From assembly GCA_021151695.1 (NCBI GenBank), contig JAGKWU010000023.1, positions 1-48,451 on the forward strand: a DNA stretch of 48,451 nucleotides, written 5' to 3'. Both the position numbers and the translations under genes were made by a program. Of this stretch, positions 48,256-48,451 are shown piece after piece. Every line of letters begins with the position of its first letter. The stretch's first letter is position 1. The notes beneath the pieces were generated by a model. That model saw only the letters and a program-made list of their open reading frames with translations. It was not told where the DNA came from and did no database searches. The stretch comes from Cellvibrionaceae bacterium (GTDB taxonomy: Bacteria > Pseudomonadota > Gammaproteobacteria > Pseudomonadales > Cellvibrionaceae).

Positions 48256-48451
48256 TTAACCGAGCAGAGACATCACCATACCTGGCATTTGGCCAGCTTG
48301 TTTCAGCATGGAGATACCAGATTGCATCAACATGGAGTTTTTGCTCATAGAAGCGCTTTCTTTGGCGAAGTCGGCATCCATGATGCGGCCTTTAGACATG
48401 TCAGTGTTGTCTTTCATGTTGGACAGGTTGTTGGACGTGTGATTCAAACGG
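48256..48451 (-). CDS. lafA: Flagellin C-terminal part (cut by window edge)
   Basis: Only the last ~64 residues are present and the gene continues beyond position 48451. The sequence matches the flagellin C-terminal D0 domain: SNMKDNTDMSKGRIMDADFA in parts, then ESASMSKNSMLMQSGISML. It is a leftward gene beside the late flagellar operon, as lafA is in lateral systems. Met-rich residues (QMPGMVMSLLG) end it. Confidence 0.9.
   Translation of the reverse strand, partial: RLNHTSNNLSNMKDNTDMSKGRIMDADFAKESASMSKNSMLMQSGISMLKQAGQMPGMVMSLLG

Noticed and set aside
1..48451. CRISPR array or insertion sequence
   Set aside because: No regularly spaced repeats of 25-40 bp and no transposase-like ORF were found; the only repeated elements are short palindromes.

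Overview
The window looks like a chromosomal segment of a gammaproteobacterium, possibly a Cellvibrio-like one. Two PEP-CTERM proteins, a CcoG, MocR and ArsR/SRPBCC gene background, and a flagellar block whose order matches the lateral (secondary) systems of Vibrio, Aeromonas and Shewanella point that way. The genus is inference; no rRNA or other taxonomic marker is present.

Positions 1-9000 hold loosely packed, mostly AT-rich accessory genes: a small lipoprotein, a membrane protein, a DUF3828-type exported protein, a PilZ protein, two PEP-CTERM proteins, an ArsR/SRPBCC pair with a GFA-family protein, an exported protein carrying a c-type haem motif and a C-terminal lectin-like domain, and a small secreted protein. 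Within this stretch, 5234-5559, is the most remarkable object of the window. A sigma70-like promoter is followed by a 24-codon leader ORF with five Cys codons (NCCCFC core), mutually exclusive RNA hairpins ending in a strong intrinsic terminator, and then a tRNA-Cys(GCA) gene. It reads as a transcription attenuator in which translation of Cys codons would control synthesis of the tRNA that decodes them.

Positions 9000-21700 carry housekeeping and accessory functions: an EamA transporter, an endonuclease/exonuclease/phosphatase-fold protein, a second ArsR-SRPBCC operon with a perfect 20-bp operator-like palindrome, DoxX and DUF1428 proteins, a ccoG-mocR pair, a coupled pair of a membrane-anchored binding-protein-like gene and a membrane protein with a C-terminal winged-helix-like domain, an exported SurE with a lipoprotein, and an MsrA-thioredoxin-MsrB fusion.

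Positions 21681-48451 are a nearly complete second flagellar system. Export and C-ring genes fliM-N-P-Q-R-flhB-flhA run leftward. A sigma54 activator (LafK type) and fliE-F-G-H-I-J run rightward from the shared 0.45-kb divergent region. Then come flgM-flgN, a 3-kb AT-rich insert of small unknown genes (one HEPN-like), the late genes fliD-S-T-K-L-sigma28-motA-motB, a leftward ToxR/CadC-like membrane regulator, and the C-terminal end of a flagellin at the right edge. Rod and hook genes (flgA-L) are not in the window. A PilZ gene adjoining flhA and the flgM gene share a near-identical 27-nt hairpin-forming element in their upstream regions, which suggests common control of a c-di-GMP-type effector and the flagellar checkpoint.
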